From the NCBI GenBank assembly GCA_964632495.1, contig CAZWDS010000003.1:1-64000 (forward strand): a stretch of DNA of 64,000 nt, read 5' to 3'. Under the pieces are notes generated by a model that saw only the letters and a list, made by a program, of their open reading frames with translations, did no database searches and was not told the DNA's origin. The stretch comes from CALKXV01 sp964632495. GTDB taxonomy: Bacteria > Pseudomonadota > Alphaproteobacteria > Rhodobacterales > Rhodobacteraceae. The position numbers were made by a program, and so were the translations under genes. This document shows, piece after piece, positions 23,604 to 33,400 of the stretch (the stretch's first letter is position 1; every line of letters starts with the position of its first letter).

Positions 23604-25019
23604 ATGAACCGCATTAAAACTGACGTCCTGATCATTGGAGCGGGCTCTGGAGGCCTGTCCGTTGCAGCCGGCGCATCCCAGATGGGTGCCAAGGTTGTCA
23701 TGCTGGAAGGCCACAAGATGGGCGGCGATTGCCTGAACTTCGGGTGTGTCCCGTCGAAAGCGCTGATCGCTGCTGGCAAACAGGCGCACGCCATGAAAAC
23801 GGGAGAACCCTTTGGCGTGGCGCCTGTGATGCCCGAAGTGAACTATGCCGCCGCCAAGGATCACGTCGCGAAAGTGATCGCCACGATTGAACCCAACGAC
23901 AGCGTCGAGCGGTTTGAAGGCTTCGGCGTGCATGTGATCCAGGAATATGGTCGCTTTATCTCGCCGACCGAGGTTCAGGCGGGCGACAACGTGATCGAAG
24001 CACGGCGGATCGTGATCGCAACGGGCTCGGGACCTTTTGTGCCGCCGATCCCCGGTGTCGAGAACGTCAAGTACTATACCAACGAAGACATCTTCGATCT
24101 GCGCGATAAGCCCGATCATTTGCTGATCATAGGTGGTGGCCCCATCGGGATGGAAATGGCGCAGGCGCATATCCGGTTGGGATCGAAAGTGACCGTGATC
24201 GAGGGGATGAAGGCCTTTGGCAAGGATGATCCCGAAGCCGCCGCTATCGTCATCGAGAAGATGCGCGCCGAAGGGGTCGAGATCGTCGAAGACGCTTTGG
24301 CCGAAGAGATTTCCGAAGCCGATGGCCAGATCACGGTGAAGACGTCGAATGGGACGTTCACCGGATCGCATCTGTTGATGGCCGTGGGTCGCAAGGTGAA
24401 TATCGACAAGCTGGACTTGGCCAAGGGCAATGTGGATCATGACCGCGCCGTTAAGGTCGATGCCGGGCTTCGATCCGTGTCGAACCGCAAGGTTTATGCA
24501 ATTGGCGATGCCTCGGGTGGGCTGCAATTCACCCATGTGGCGGGCTATCATGCGGGCGTGATTATCCGTTCGATGTTGTTTGGTTTGCCGTCGAAGGCGA
24601 AATCCTCGCATATCCCGTGGGTCACTTATACCGATCCCGAATTGGCACAGATTGGTCCGACCGAGGCTCAGGCGCGCGCAGAACATGGGGATGCCCTGAC
24701 CGTTGCGCGTTTTGATTATGATGAAAACGATCGGGCCATTTCCAGCGGCAAGACCACCGGGTTCATCAAGGTGATGGTCGTTAAAGGCAAACCCATCGGG
24801 GCCACGATTGTGGGCGAAGCGGCGGGTGAGTTGATCGGCGTTTGGGCCTTGGCAATCGCGAATGGGCTGAAAATGGGCGCGGTTGCGGCTATGGTTGCGC
24901 CTTACCCAACTTTGGGCGAGATTAACAAACGCGCGGCGGGGGCCTATTTCTCCCCAAAGCTGTTTGATAATCCTACGGTGAAGCGCGTGGTTGGCTTCGT
25001 GCAACGCTATTTGCCTTGA
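23604..25019 (+). CDS. Class I pyridine nucleotide-disulfide oxidoreductase (MerA/Lpd-like)
   Basis: A 471-residue flavoprotein. It has the FAD-binding start VLIIGAGSGGLSVAAGA, the redox-active pair CLNFGCVPSK, an NAD(P)-binding LLIIGGGPIGMEMAQ and AIGDASGG. At the C-terminal dimer interface the canonical HPT..E catalytic pair is APYPTLGE: the histidine is a tyrosine, the glutamate is kept. It is therefore not a standard lipoamide dehydrogenase; MerA-like proteins of this kind often pair with TVP38 genes. No N-terminal heavy-metal domain is present, so mercury reduction is not implied. Substrate unknown. Confidence 0.88.
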   Translation: MNRIKTDVLIIGAGSGGLSVAAGASQMGAKVVMLEGHKMGGDCLNFGCVPSKALIAAGKQAHAMKTGEPFGVAPVMPEVNYAAAKDHVAKVIATIEPNDSVERFEGFGVHVIQEYGRFISPTEVQAGDNVIEARRIVIATGSGPFVPPIPGVENVKYYTNEDIFDLRDKPDHLLIIGGGPIGMEMAQAHIRLGSKVTVIEGMKAFGKDDPEAAAIVIEKMRAEGVEIVEDALAEEISEADGQITVKTSNGTFTGSHLLMAVGRKVNIDKLDLAKGNVDHDRAVKVDAGLRSVSNRKVYAIGDASGGLQFTHVAGYHAGVIIRSMLFGLPSKAKSSHIPWVTYTDPELAQIGPTEAQARAEHGDALTVARFDYDENDRAISSGKTTGFIKVMVVKGKPIGATIVGEAAGELIGVWALAIANGLKMGAVAAMVAPYPTLGEINKRAAGAYFSPKLFDNPTVKRVVGFVQRYLP

Positions 25020-25034
25020 GGCACTGACGCTCTG

Positions 25035-26438
25035 ATGTTCTTGAACACTCTCTCTGGCCGTTTCCTGATCCTCACGATGCTTTTCGTGATGCTGGCGGAA
25101 GTGTTTATCTTCGTGCCGTCCATCGCGCGGTATCGTCAGGATTATATGGTCAACCACCTGGAACGGGCGCAGATCGCGTCGCTGGCGCTTTTGGCGAACG
25201 ATATGATCGAACCGGATTTGGAAGCCGAGCTTTTGGAGAACGCGGGCGTCTATAATGTGGTTCTGCGTCGTGATGAGATTCGGCAGTTGATCTTGGCGGC
25301 GGATATGCCTTTGCCGGTGGCCTCGACCTTCGACATGCGGGATCCCGCGCCCGGTGTTCTGATCCGGGATGCGATGTCGCGTTTGATCTCTAGCGAACCC
25401 GAGGTGATCCGCGTGATTGGCCATCCTGTACGGGATGCAGGCCTTTTGATCGAGATCACCATGCCATCCGAGCCATTGCGCGCGGCCATGCTGGATTACG
25501 GCGTGCGCATTCTGATCCTGTCGGCGGTGATTTCGGCTGTGACTGCGACCTTGTTGTTCTTTGCAGTGCGCCAGTTGATGGTGAAGCCGATCAAAGGGGT
25601 CGTCACGGCGATGAAATCCTATGCCGCTGCTCCTGATGACACGCGGCGGATCATTCAACCCTCGTCAACTGTGCGCGAACTTGGCGATGCGGAAGCCGCG
25701 TTGAAGTCTATGCAGACCGATCTGACTTCAATGCTGAAGCAGCGCGAGCGTCTTGCCTCGCTTGGCGAGGCGGTGGCGAAGGTGAGCCATGATTTGCGGA
25801 ATATCCTGACGTCGGCGCAGCTTTTTGCGGATCGCATTGAATCTTCGGATGATCCTGTGGTGACGCGGATGGTGCCGAAGCTGATGAATTCGATCAGTCG
25901 TGCTGTGAACCTGTGTGAAAGCACGCTGGCGTTTGGCAAGGCGGAAGAACCGCCGCCTGCGTTAAGCATGGTTCATTTGTCCGGGCTGGTGCAGGACGTT
26001 GTCGATGCCGAGACTTTGGCGGATGAGAACGGGTTGGTTTCGATCACGGCGGATGTCTCGCACAGCTTGATGGTGCGGGCGGATTTCGAGCAATTGTACC
26101 GGGTTCTGTCCAATCTTGTTCGCAACGCGCGTCAGGCCATCACGGCCACCAAAAAGGACGGCACAATCGAGGTGACAGCGGGCGAAGACGCCAACGCTTG
26201 GTGGGTGCGTGTGTCTGACACGGGGCCGGGGCTGCCGGTTCGGGCGCAAGAACACCTGTTCACGCCGTTTCAGGGTGGTGTGTCCAAGGGTGGCACCGGG
26301 CTTGGCTTGGCGATTGCGGCAGAGTTGGTCAAAGGCCACGGCGGTGCGCTGACGCTTCAATCCACCGGGACAGATGGCACGATTTTCGACATCTCGCTGC
26401 CGAAAGAGGTGATCGACGTGGACCGTGCGGCAGAATAG
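25035..26438 (+). CDS. Membrane sensor histidine kinase
   Basis: A 467-residue sensor kinase. It has an N-terminal membrane segment (FLILTMLFVMLAEVFIFV), a periplasmic domain of about 130 residues, a second membrane segment (ILILSAVISAVTATLLFFAV), then HAMP-like and kinase domains. H-box KVSHDLRN, N-box LVRNARQA, G1 DTGPGLP and G2 GGTGLGLAI are all intact, so it should be active. No response regulator is beside it. It lies 15 bp after the flavoprotein gene and is probably co-transcribed with it. Confidence 0.92.
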   Translation: MFLNTLSGRFLILTMLFVMLAEVFIFVPSIARYRQDYMVNHLERAQIASLALLANDMIEPDLEAELLENAGVYNVVLRRDEIRQLILAADMPLPVASTFDMRDPAPGVLIRDAMSRLISSEPEVIRVIGHPVRDAGLLIEITMPSEPLRAAMLDYGVRILILSAVISAVTATLLFFAVRQLMVKPIKGVVTAMKSYAAAPDDTRRIIQPSSTVRELGDAEAALKSMQTDLTSMLKQRERLASLGEAVAKVSHDLRNILTSAQLFADRIESSDDPVVTRMVPKLMNSISRAVNLCESTLAFGKAEEPPPALSMVHLSGLVQDVVDAETLADENGLVSITADVSHSLMVRADFEQLYRVLSNLVRNARQAITATKKDGTIEVTAGEDANAWWVRVSDTGPGLPVRAQEHLFTPFQGGVSKGGTGLGLAIAAELVKGHGGALTLQSTGTDGTIFDISLPKEVIDVDRAAE

Positions 26439-26510
26439 TCTGCGAGCTTAATGTTGGGCAAAATGCATCTTGCAAAGCCGGTGCCCTGCCGCTAAGTCCC
26501 CTTTGATTGC

Positions 26511-26587
26511 GCACTCGTAGCTCAGCTGGATAGAGCACTTGACTACGAATCAAGGGGTCGGGGGTTCGAATCCTCCCGAGTGCGCCA
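26511..26587 (+). tRNA. tRNA-Arg(ACG)
   Basis: A 77-nt cloverleaf: acceptor GCACTCG pairs with CGAGTGC, D-stem GCTC/GAGC, anticodon stem CTTGA/TCAAG with loop CTACGAA (anticodon ACG), T-arm GGGGG-TTCGAAT-CCTCC, discriminator G, and encoded CCA. The A34 would be edited to inosine to read CGU/CGC/CGA. Confidence 0.97.
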
Positions 26588-26592
26588 TATAT

Positions 26593-26614
26593 CTCTAAAA
26601 AAAATTTTTCAGAG
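26593..26614 (+). terminator. Possible terminator after tRNA-Arg
   Basis: CTCT-AAAAA pairs with TTTTT-AGAG, with one mismatch, 6 bases past the tRNA. The stem is AT-rich and weak, and the following bases are not a T-run, so this is tentative. Confidence 0.35.
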
Positions 26615-27004
26615 GCATACCAGATAGGCATTGTTTTTGTTCCCACCAATGGTCTCGAAACAGAGGTTTCTGTTCCTGCAGATTGGGTGGGAGGGAGACA
26701 TTCGCTGCGACTGCGCACCAGCTACAAGGCAACCTCTTGTCCCTATCCATGGCTTTTGCGGCAGTTCAATCGCGGATATCCGGGCGCGAGATTGAAATCG
26801 GAAGCGTTCGAAAGTTACCCAGACTCTAGGCAAGCCGCGTGGAGACGCGTTCAAGACAGACTGGCACGGTGTTTGACTTGAAGGGCATCAGAGAATTCGC
26901 TGTCTGAGTGTCATCAGACTGGGGTAAGGAACGATAAATGCGCTTAGCTTATTCAGCTTGCGCAAGTCTTAGCGATTGAACCTAAACGATTTCGTTTTAG
27001 AAGC
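26615..27004. other. Spacer of about 390 bp after tRNA-Arg; possible gene remnant
   Basis: No complete gene is visible. One plus-strand frame stays open from about 26630 to the TGA near 26880. It has a coding-like composition (VPADWVGG, KATSCPYPWLLRQFNRGYPG, WRRVQDRLARCLT) but no plausible start, so it may be the 3' remnant of a lost gene next to the tRNA. The last 60 bp contain CTAAACGATTTCGTTTTAG, a weak hairpin just past the stop of the Omp85 gene that could be its terminator. Confidence 0.4.
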
Positions 27005-28318
27005 TCAAAATTCGCTGACAAAGGACAGGGTGAACCGTTCGGTCTCGTCAAAGTCCTCGGCATTGGTTGTGATCGCATAGCTGGCCGAGAAATCGCCAAG
27101 GGGTGTTTCGGCGGTGATCGCCAGACCTGCAGACGAGCGCCAGACAACATCATCTGACAAGTTGCCGGACGGTGCGGTCGCGCTGTCGACATCCCAGACC
27201 GAGCCGATGTCGAAGTAAAGACCCGGCGTGAACGGAAGGCGGTCACTTAAATTCGGCAATAGCAGATCGGTTTGCAAAACCGCATAGCTTTCACCGCCAA
27301 GGGTCGTGGTGACCGCTCCTTCGATATCGACAGGGCTGATCCCACCACGGGAAAACCCGCGCATGCTTGTGCCGCCCAGTGTCAGACGATCTGCTGCGGT
27401 TGTGGAGCTGTTGCCGAAGGCCTCAACCGCGCCTAATCGGCCACGCACCCTTAATGACGACCAATCTGTAATGGGCATTCTTGTGGCAAAGGCCAAAGTG
27501 ACTTCGGCGAATTCGGCATCACCGCCATAAACATCAATGCTGGCCCCGGCGGTCCAAGGCGTTCCATTCGTGCCTTGCCAGTTCAGCGCAACACCTGGCC
27601 CTGCAACAAAGCGACGGCCTTCCTCGGCTTGAATGATGGCCGAGGCAGCGGCATCAATCGAAGACATGTCGGTCCACAATGCACTGAAGCGAAGCTCGCC
27701 CGCGAAACCTTCGGTGTCGGCGCCAAAATTGACATAGGGTTGCAGAAGCGCTGTTTGAAAATCAAACAGCGTGTCGTCGTAGTCAAAGTCTGCAAACTCG
27801 ACCCGCACACCGCCCGCACGCTCCCCCGGCCAGAACGTATCGCCCGACAATGTGGCACGTCCGATGACCACTTCTTTTGAGAAGGTCAGGTCGGACTTAA
27901 GCGCATTGCCACCTAAAATGTTTTCGAGGGAAAGACCGACCGAGCCGAACACGCCCACATCGCTATCGGCCCCAAGACCAAAGGTCAGATCGCCAGAGTA
28001 GTCAGGTTCTTCGACCACGTCGATTGTCAGTGTCGGGCCGGAAGAAAAAACTCGGACGTTACGAAACTCGCCAGTAAATTCAAGGGCTTCAACGGCAGCC
28101 ACAATATCTGCTTCGGTGTAAGGTTGGCCGACTTCAAGACCCGAGGTGGCCAGAATGTCGCCGTCGCGAAAACGTTCATTGCCAGTCACTGATATGATCG
28201 AAAAGACCCGCGCATCCGGATCGACCAAATCTTGATCGGGCAGGTTTTGTGCTTGCGAAAAACTGCTGACTGTTAAAATTACTGCAAGGGTGGCCCCACC
28301 CAGAATGCCTGTTTTCAA
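27005..28318 (-). CDS. Omp85-family outer-membrane protein with a single POTRA domain
   Basis: A 437-residue outer-membrane protein. It has a Sec signal peptide (MKTGILGGATLAVILTVSS, cleavage near SQA-QN), one POTRA-like domain (about 38-110, SIISVTGNERFRDGD and EADIVAAVEALEFTGEF), then a beta-barrel of the bacterial surface-antigen type with the family's RGF motif in GTSMRGFSRGG. The final residue is phenylalanine, as BAM substrates require. BamA has five POTRAs and TpsB two, so this is a reduced member. Divergent from the TolC-like gene, it may help place or secrete a surface protein. Confidence 0.85.
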   Translation of the reverse strand: MKTGILGGATLAVILTVSSFSQAQNLPDQDLVDPDARVFSIISVTGNERFRDGDILATSGLEVGQPYTEADIVAAVEALEFTGEFRNVRVFSSGPTLTIDVVEEPDYSGDLTFGLGADSDVGVFGSVGLSLENILGGNALKSDLTFSKEVVIGRATLSGDTFWPGERAGGVRVEFADFDYDDTLFDFQTALLQPYVNFGADTEGFAGELRFSALWTDMSSIDAAASAIIQAEEGRRFVAGPGVALNWQGTNGTPWTAGASIDVYGGDAEFAEVTLAFATRMPITDWSSLRVRGRLGAVEAFGNSSTTAADRLTLGGTSMRGFSRGGISPVDIEGAVTTTLGGESYAVLQTDLLLPNLSDRLPFTPGLYFDIGSVWDVDSATAPSGNLSDDVVWRSSAGLAITAETPLGDFSASYAITTNAEDFDETERFTLSFVSEF

Positions 28319-28396
28319 GTTATTGTTCCAGTTCTGGTTGTCTTAATTGCAACACATCCCTGCCTATTTAAGTAGTTTACACGTTGTGAGACAAGC

Positions 28397-28418
28397 AAGG
28401 GGAAATTTCCCCTTTTTT
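28397..28418 (+). promoter_or_regulatory. 18-bp perfect palindrome with T-run in the divergent Omp85/TolC promoter region
   Basis: AAGGGGAAATTTCCCCTT is fully self-complementary and runs into TTTTTT (28413-28418). It is 79 bp upstream of the Omp85 ATG and 85 bp upstream of the TolC-like ATG. It could be an operator for both genes or a leader terminator (attenuator) for the tolC-like/giant-protein transcript. Confidence 0.6.
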
Positions 28419-28503
28419 GGGCATTCTGGATCTGAGAATGTGCCTCAACGAGGTTAGCAGACCCAAAACAATAATAAATTTGTCTCACGGCACAGGTATC
28501 AAA

Positions 28504-30423
28504 ATGAAACGTTTTGCTTTTTGCGCAGCTATGGCGGCACTGCTCGCCGCTTGCGGAGATCCATCCATCGAGACCGACGAACGTGGCGTTCCCCGCGACC
28601 GCGGATTCTGGCCCAGCCTTTTTGAGGAAAGCGAGGCAAATCGGAATGGTGAAAACCTGACCTCAGAAGAAGCGCGTCGTCGGCTTGACGAGTTTGACGT
28701 GACAAGCGACGGAACCTCGCGGCAATGGCCAGTTGATACAATCACATACAAACGGTTCAAGGATCCGGCGGTCCGCTCGACCGTTCTAAGACGTGCCTTA
28801 GGGCGCTATGCTTTTATCGAGGCGAAAGAGCGTGGGCTTGGCACATCGCTGGCCAATGTACGGCGTGTGGCGGGGCTTACTTCGTCTGCCAGTGGCGGTG
28901 AGTGGTGGTCGCGTTCGGTGCATAGTGCCGATCTTTTGCCGAAACAGCGTGGGCGAACAGTGTCTCTGCCGGAAACGGTTCATGCAACGATCAAGAATTC
29001 GAACCAGATTAAATCCTTTGGTGATCTTCCAGCGATCCGTGGTACGGCCATTGCCGAAGCCAAAGGTCGCTTTGTGCCTGAGTTTTTTGCCGAAGCCAGT
29101 ACGTCCCGCGAAAATGTACGCGCCACAAGTCCGGCGATTTCGGCTGGAGCTGCACGTGCGATCGACAATGAGGACGAAGTTGAATTCGGTGTTCGTAGCC
29201 GCATTTTGACTGGTGGCGAGATTTCCGTGTCGCAGCGCTTTACCGTTACCGACACAAACCGTGTATCCTATATCCCGGGCGAGCAAACGGCCTCGCGGAC
29301 ATCAATTTCGCTTGTGCAGCCGATCTTGCGCGGCTCGGGAATCAGCCACAACGATGCGCCACGTCGTATCGCCAACATGGACACCCAGATTGCCATCGAA
29401 GAATTCCGTCGTCAGGCTGAATCCCACTTGCTGGAAGTCGAGCGTGCGTATTGGAACCTCTATGTGGCCCGTGCCGTTTATGTCCAAAAGGCCCATCTTT
29501 CCGGGCATGGTGACCGCCTTGCGGCTCAGATCTCGGGCCGGAGTGGGATTGATGCCGATACGGTTCTTGTGACACGTGCGCGTGCGCTGGCCGAAAAGTG
29601 GCGCGCGGATCAAGTGCGCGCCCGGGCCGCTTTGGACAACGCGGAATACCGCATTGCGGCTTTGGTCGGCGACAAACGCTTTGGACCGGCCAATATAGAA
29701 ATCGTTCCGGCTTCGGCACCAAATGGCGCGCTTTCGATCCTAAAAACGGAAGACACGATCAAAGACATCTTCACAAACCGTCCAGAATTGCAGCAGGCCA
29801 TTTTGCAGTATCAAGCCGCCTTGTTGCGCGAAGGAATGTCGGCCAACGACAGCTTGCCCGAGCTTGATCTGGTGTTGGAACTTAGCGCTGACGGTGGTGC
29901 GGATGGTCGCGACATTTCTGGCGCATTCCGGGACAAGAGCAATGGTTCGGGCCATTTGGTTGGTCTCAAATTCTCGGTTCCCCTTGGCTTTGACGAACGC
30001 GACGCGCGCTACAAGCGTCGTCGTCTTGAGACAGTTCAACAAGAGCGCCAGGTGCTTTCCGTGATTCAGACGATTCTGTTGGAAGTGGATGTGTCGGCGA
30101 ATGAATACATAGTTGCATGCAATGACTTGATTGCACAGCGCAAGGCGCTGGCCGCTGCACAATCTTCGCTTCGGACGGTCGAGAATCGCTGGAACGAAGG
30201 TGGCGCGACCGAAGGCGGGATTAGCCTTCTTTCTGCCCTACTTTCCAGTTATGAACAGGTACAAATGTCAGAGCAGGCTGTGGCAACGGCACGCGCAACG
30301 CGTGAGATTTCCGCCGCTAATCTGGCACGCGCACGAGGCGTTCTTCTGGAACGTTGGGGTCTTAAGACAAACATCGCCAAGGATATTCGGGGTGAGCCGA
30401 CATATCAGCTGAGCAACAAGTAA
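28504..30423 (+). CDS. TolC-family outer-membrane efflux lipoprotein with extended N-terminus
   Basis: A 639-residue outer-membrane factor. The signal sequence ends in a lipobox (LLAAC, Cys17), so it should be lipid-anchored like OprM/NodT. A region of about 120 residues (18-140) without OMF similarity precedes the coiled-coil/barrel domain, which shows two structural halves (QAESHLLEVERAYWNLYVAR and later SVIQTILLEVDVSANEYI). ATG 28504 directly precedes the signal peptide; 28417 would bury it. The giant-protein gene follows 37 bp later. Typical TolC proteins are 450-500 residues, so the front part is an added module. Confidence 0.88.
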   Translation: MKRFAFCAAMAALLAACGDPSIETDERGVPRDRGFWPSLFEESEANRNGENLTSEEARRRLDEFDVTSDGTSRQWPVDTITYKRFKDPAVRSTVLRRALGRYAFIEAKERGLGTSLANVRRVAGLTSSASGGEWWSRSVHSADLLPKQRGRTVSLPETVHATIKNSNQIKSFGDLPAIRGTAIAEAKGRFVPEFFAEASTSRENVRATSPAISAGAARAIDNEDEVEFGVRSRILTGGEISVSQRFTVTDTNRVSYIPGEQTASRTSISLVQPILRGSGISHNDAPRRIANMDTQIAIEEFRRQAESHLLEVERAYWNLYVARAVYVQKAHLSGHGDRLAAQISGRSGIDADTVLVTRARALAEKWRADQVRARAALDNAEYRIAALVGDKRFGPANIEIVPASAPNGALSILKTEDTIKDIFTNRPELQQAILQYQAALLREGMSANDSLPELDLVLELSADGGADGRDISGAFRDKSNGSGHLVGLKFSVPLGFDERDARYKRRRLETVQQERQVLSVIQTILLEVDVSANEYIVACNDLIAQRKALAAAQSSLRTVENRWNEGGATEGGISLLSALLSSYEQVQMSEQAVATARATREISAANLARARGVLLERWGLKTNIAKDIRGEPTYQLSNK

Positions 30424-30460
30424 GTCGTAAGTCACCAGTCTTCATGAAGGACCTCGAACA

Positions 30461-33400
30461 ATGGCAGCAGACGGCGGACGCCTAGAGCCCAACATTCCCC
30501 ACTTCGAGCTTCTCGAGGACAGGATCGTTCTTGACGGCGTACCCGAAGTGACGATCAATCCGCTGCTGTTTCCCGTTGAGTTGGGTGATCAGGACGTCGA
30601 ACTGACACTGACGTTCGAGAATACCGGGACGGATTCGGGATATGTGCCCTACATTGATCTGATCTTGCCATCGACAGGAACGGATGGAGCAGGCGGGGCC
30701 ACCGACGACGGTGTGACATTCGACAGCGCGCAGTTTCTGGGCAACGACCTTGTCACCACCGAGCTGACCTTTGATGCTTCGGGCAATGTTGAACACCCTT
30801 TCGCGGTTGATGGTTTGGGCGATCCGATCGTCGTATCAGGCACGCCGGGAGATTCACTGATTGTGCTTGAGCTGCCCTATGGCTCGTTTTCGCCCGGCAA
30901 CCCTGCGGTTGATATCGATGTCGTTCTGGACTTTTCGCCCTTGGCAGATTTGGATCAAGGCTTGACGATCGAAGCCATCGGTGGCTTTGCGCTTGGCTGT
31001 GATCCGCTGGACAATCCAACAGATGATGCGCCGGTTCGTCAGGCGGCGGCGCCCTTAGAGGTAAACCAGCAGCTATTCTCGGTCGACAAAACAAACAATT
31101 CCCCGGAAGAGGATGCCGTCACCGGCCCAAGCTATCCTTACGAATATACGCTGAGCGTCGATGTTGCGAATGGCCAAACGTTGTCAGACTTCACGCTGAC
31201 CGACAATTTGCCGCCCGAGATTGTCTATCTAGGCAATTTGCAAATTTCGGGCGCAAGCGGAACCGTTGTGACAGAGCCGCCGTTGGATACGCTAGCGACA
31301 CCTCCCAACAATCAGCTTGTCATCGAATTTGACGAAATCACGGGCCTTCCGCCAACAGACCCGCCTGTTTCGACCGTAGAAGTCACGTTTGAATACTACA
31401 TCAATGACGATCCAGCGCTGTCAGCGACGCCTGTCATAGATCCTGCCTCGGGCGATGAAGTTCCCGTCACCAACAGCGTGACAGGCGAAGGAACATGGGA
31501 GCCTTTGGATGGTCGCGATCCGGTCACGGCTGTCGCGGACAGCGCTCAACATATTACACAGGCGCGTTCGCTTGCCGTCCAGAAGTCGTTCGAAGTGATT
31601 GACGACGCTGGTGTCGCGGGACCGACGCCGGAAGATATCTACGAATTCACCTTGGACATTCAGGTGTCCGACTACTTCACGTTCGGCGACCTTGAAGTCG
31701 AAGACATCCTTGGCAACGGTTGGGATTTCATCGAAGGCAGTGCTGAATTCACGTTTTCGGAAGAATCCAACAGCCTTGCCACACCCACAGATCTGACGCC
31801 GTATCAAGTGACATCGTTTGACGCAGTCGCGGGCGAGACGACCAATATTTGGGACTTAAGCGCGGCGATGTTGGCCAATGGTGACGATGGTCTTTTGACC
31901 GGTGACGTCGCAGGGGATGGGACATCCAGTGGGGCTCAGTCCACTATTCAGATCACATACCAGGCCCAGGTGCTGGAATCCTATCCGGGCGCGGTCGCTG
32001 GTACGCCAGCCCTCAGCCAAGGTGACGTTCTAAGCAACGATGTGTCGGTTGAAGGCACGATCCGTGAGAACGAAGATCCAACCAACGTAATTGGCGAAGA
32101 AGACGATACGTCTGGCACCGAGATTGCGATTTCTGTTGGGGCCATCCGATCTAAAGAGGTTTATGCAGTCAACGGCGATACCGGGTTTGACGATACTGTG
32201 CCAATTGCAGCTGGCGATGAAGTAACGTTCAGCATTATCTACGATGCGCCACTTGGTGCGTTTGAAGATTTGAATATTGTCGACAACTTGCCTCAGAACG
32301 TTTTCGATTCAACAGAAGTGACGATCTTCAATGGCGTAGCGAACGGCACGCCTCCGGCGGCAGGCGAAGCGCAGTTTGGTCCGATTGACGAGTTTTTCAC
32401 CGAAAGTGGCGGTGTGATTCCAGGCTTGTCGACAGATGGTCCGACCAATGGCGTTGATTTCGACTTTTCCAATCTAGAGATCGACCCGCGGGCTCCGATT
32501 GCCGTTGAAGTTCTGTTCACCGTGACGGTGGTGGATGCGGTATTCGCGCCTGACTTGTTATTGACCAACCAGGCGACTGCATTCGAAACCGACAGCTTTG
32601 GCAACACGATTGATACAACCGCGATTGCACTGTTCGAGTATTCCGAACCGGTCCTTGAGATCACAAAAGGCGTTGTAGCCTTCACCTCACCGGACGGCGA
32701 TACTGCATTGGATGCCCCCGCTGGACCCACGTCGTTTAGCGCGCCTGGGTCGGGCGGCGCGCGTTTTGGCGGGACGATTTCATCAGATTCGCTTGATCCA
32801 AACGAGGGTGGTACGCCGATCGATGCCAACATTGAAAATGTTGACGCGGGCGATCTGGTGACCTTTGCCATCGTGATTGAGAATACGGGCCGCGCGCCGA
32901 ATGGGGCGTTCAATGTCAATATCACCGACACACTTCCGGCGGGCTTCCAGATTCCCGGAGGTGGCACTGCGGCTGATCTGAACCTGTCAATCACAGATGG
33001 GACCGGCGCAGCCGTTGCCTATGATGCGCCCGCGACTGATCTTGATCTTTTTAGCGCCGATGGTCTGACGCTGACCGACGATGGCTTGGAAGGTGCGGTA
33101 TCAGCGTTCGACCCAGATGCGGGCGACAACATTATCATCGTCACCTACGACTTGGAAGTTGCGGACGCGGTTACGGCGAACGATGCACTAACCAATACGG
33201 CGGCGATTGCGGAGTTCAACGCCTTTGAAGGCGATGCCGCAAATGAACCGGTTAATCGTGTGCCTGCTGAAGGTCTGAGCGACGATGCCACCGCAACGAT
33301 TGAAGAACCCGCCATCGACAAGCAGCTTGACGTGCGTCAGTTCGGTGAGGGCGGTGGCAACGAAGTGATGATTGGCGAAAACTTCTCTTACATCATCACG

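Noticed and set aside
22821..25658. Minus-strand open frame of 945 codons
   Set aside because: It lies wholly opposite the TVP38, flavoprotein and kinase genes, which have clear families and start signals. Its His/Arg/Gln-rich composition is typical of an antisense shadow in GC-rich DNA.
26329..26718. Minus-strand frame of 129 codons crossing tRNA-Arg
   Set aside because: The segment GRIRTPDPLIRSQVLYPAE is the familiar spurious translation of antisense tRNA sequence.
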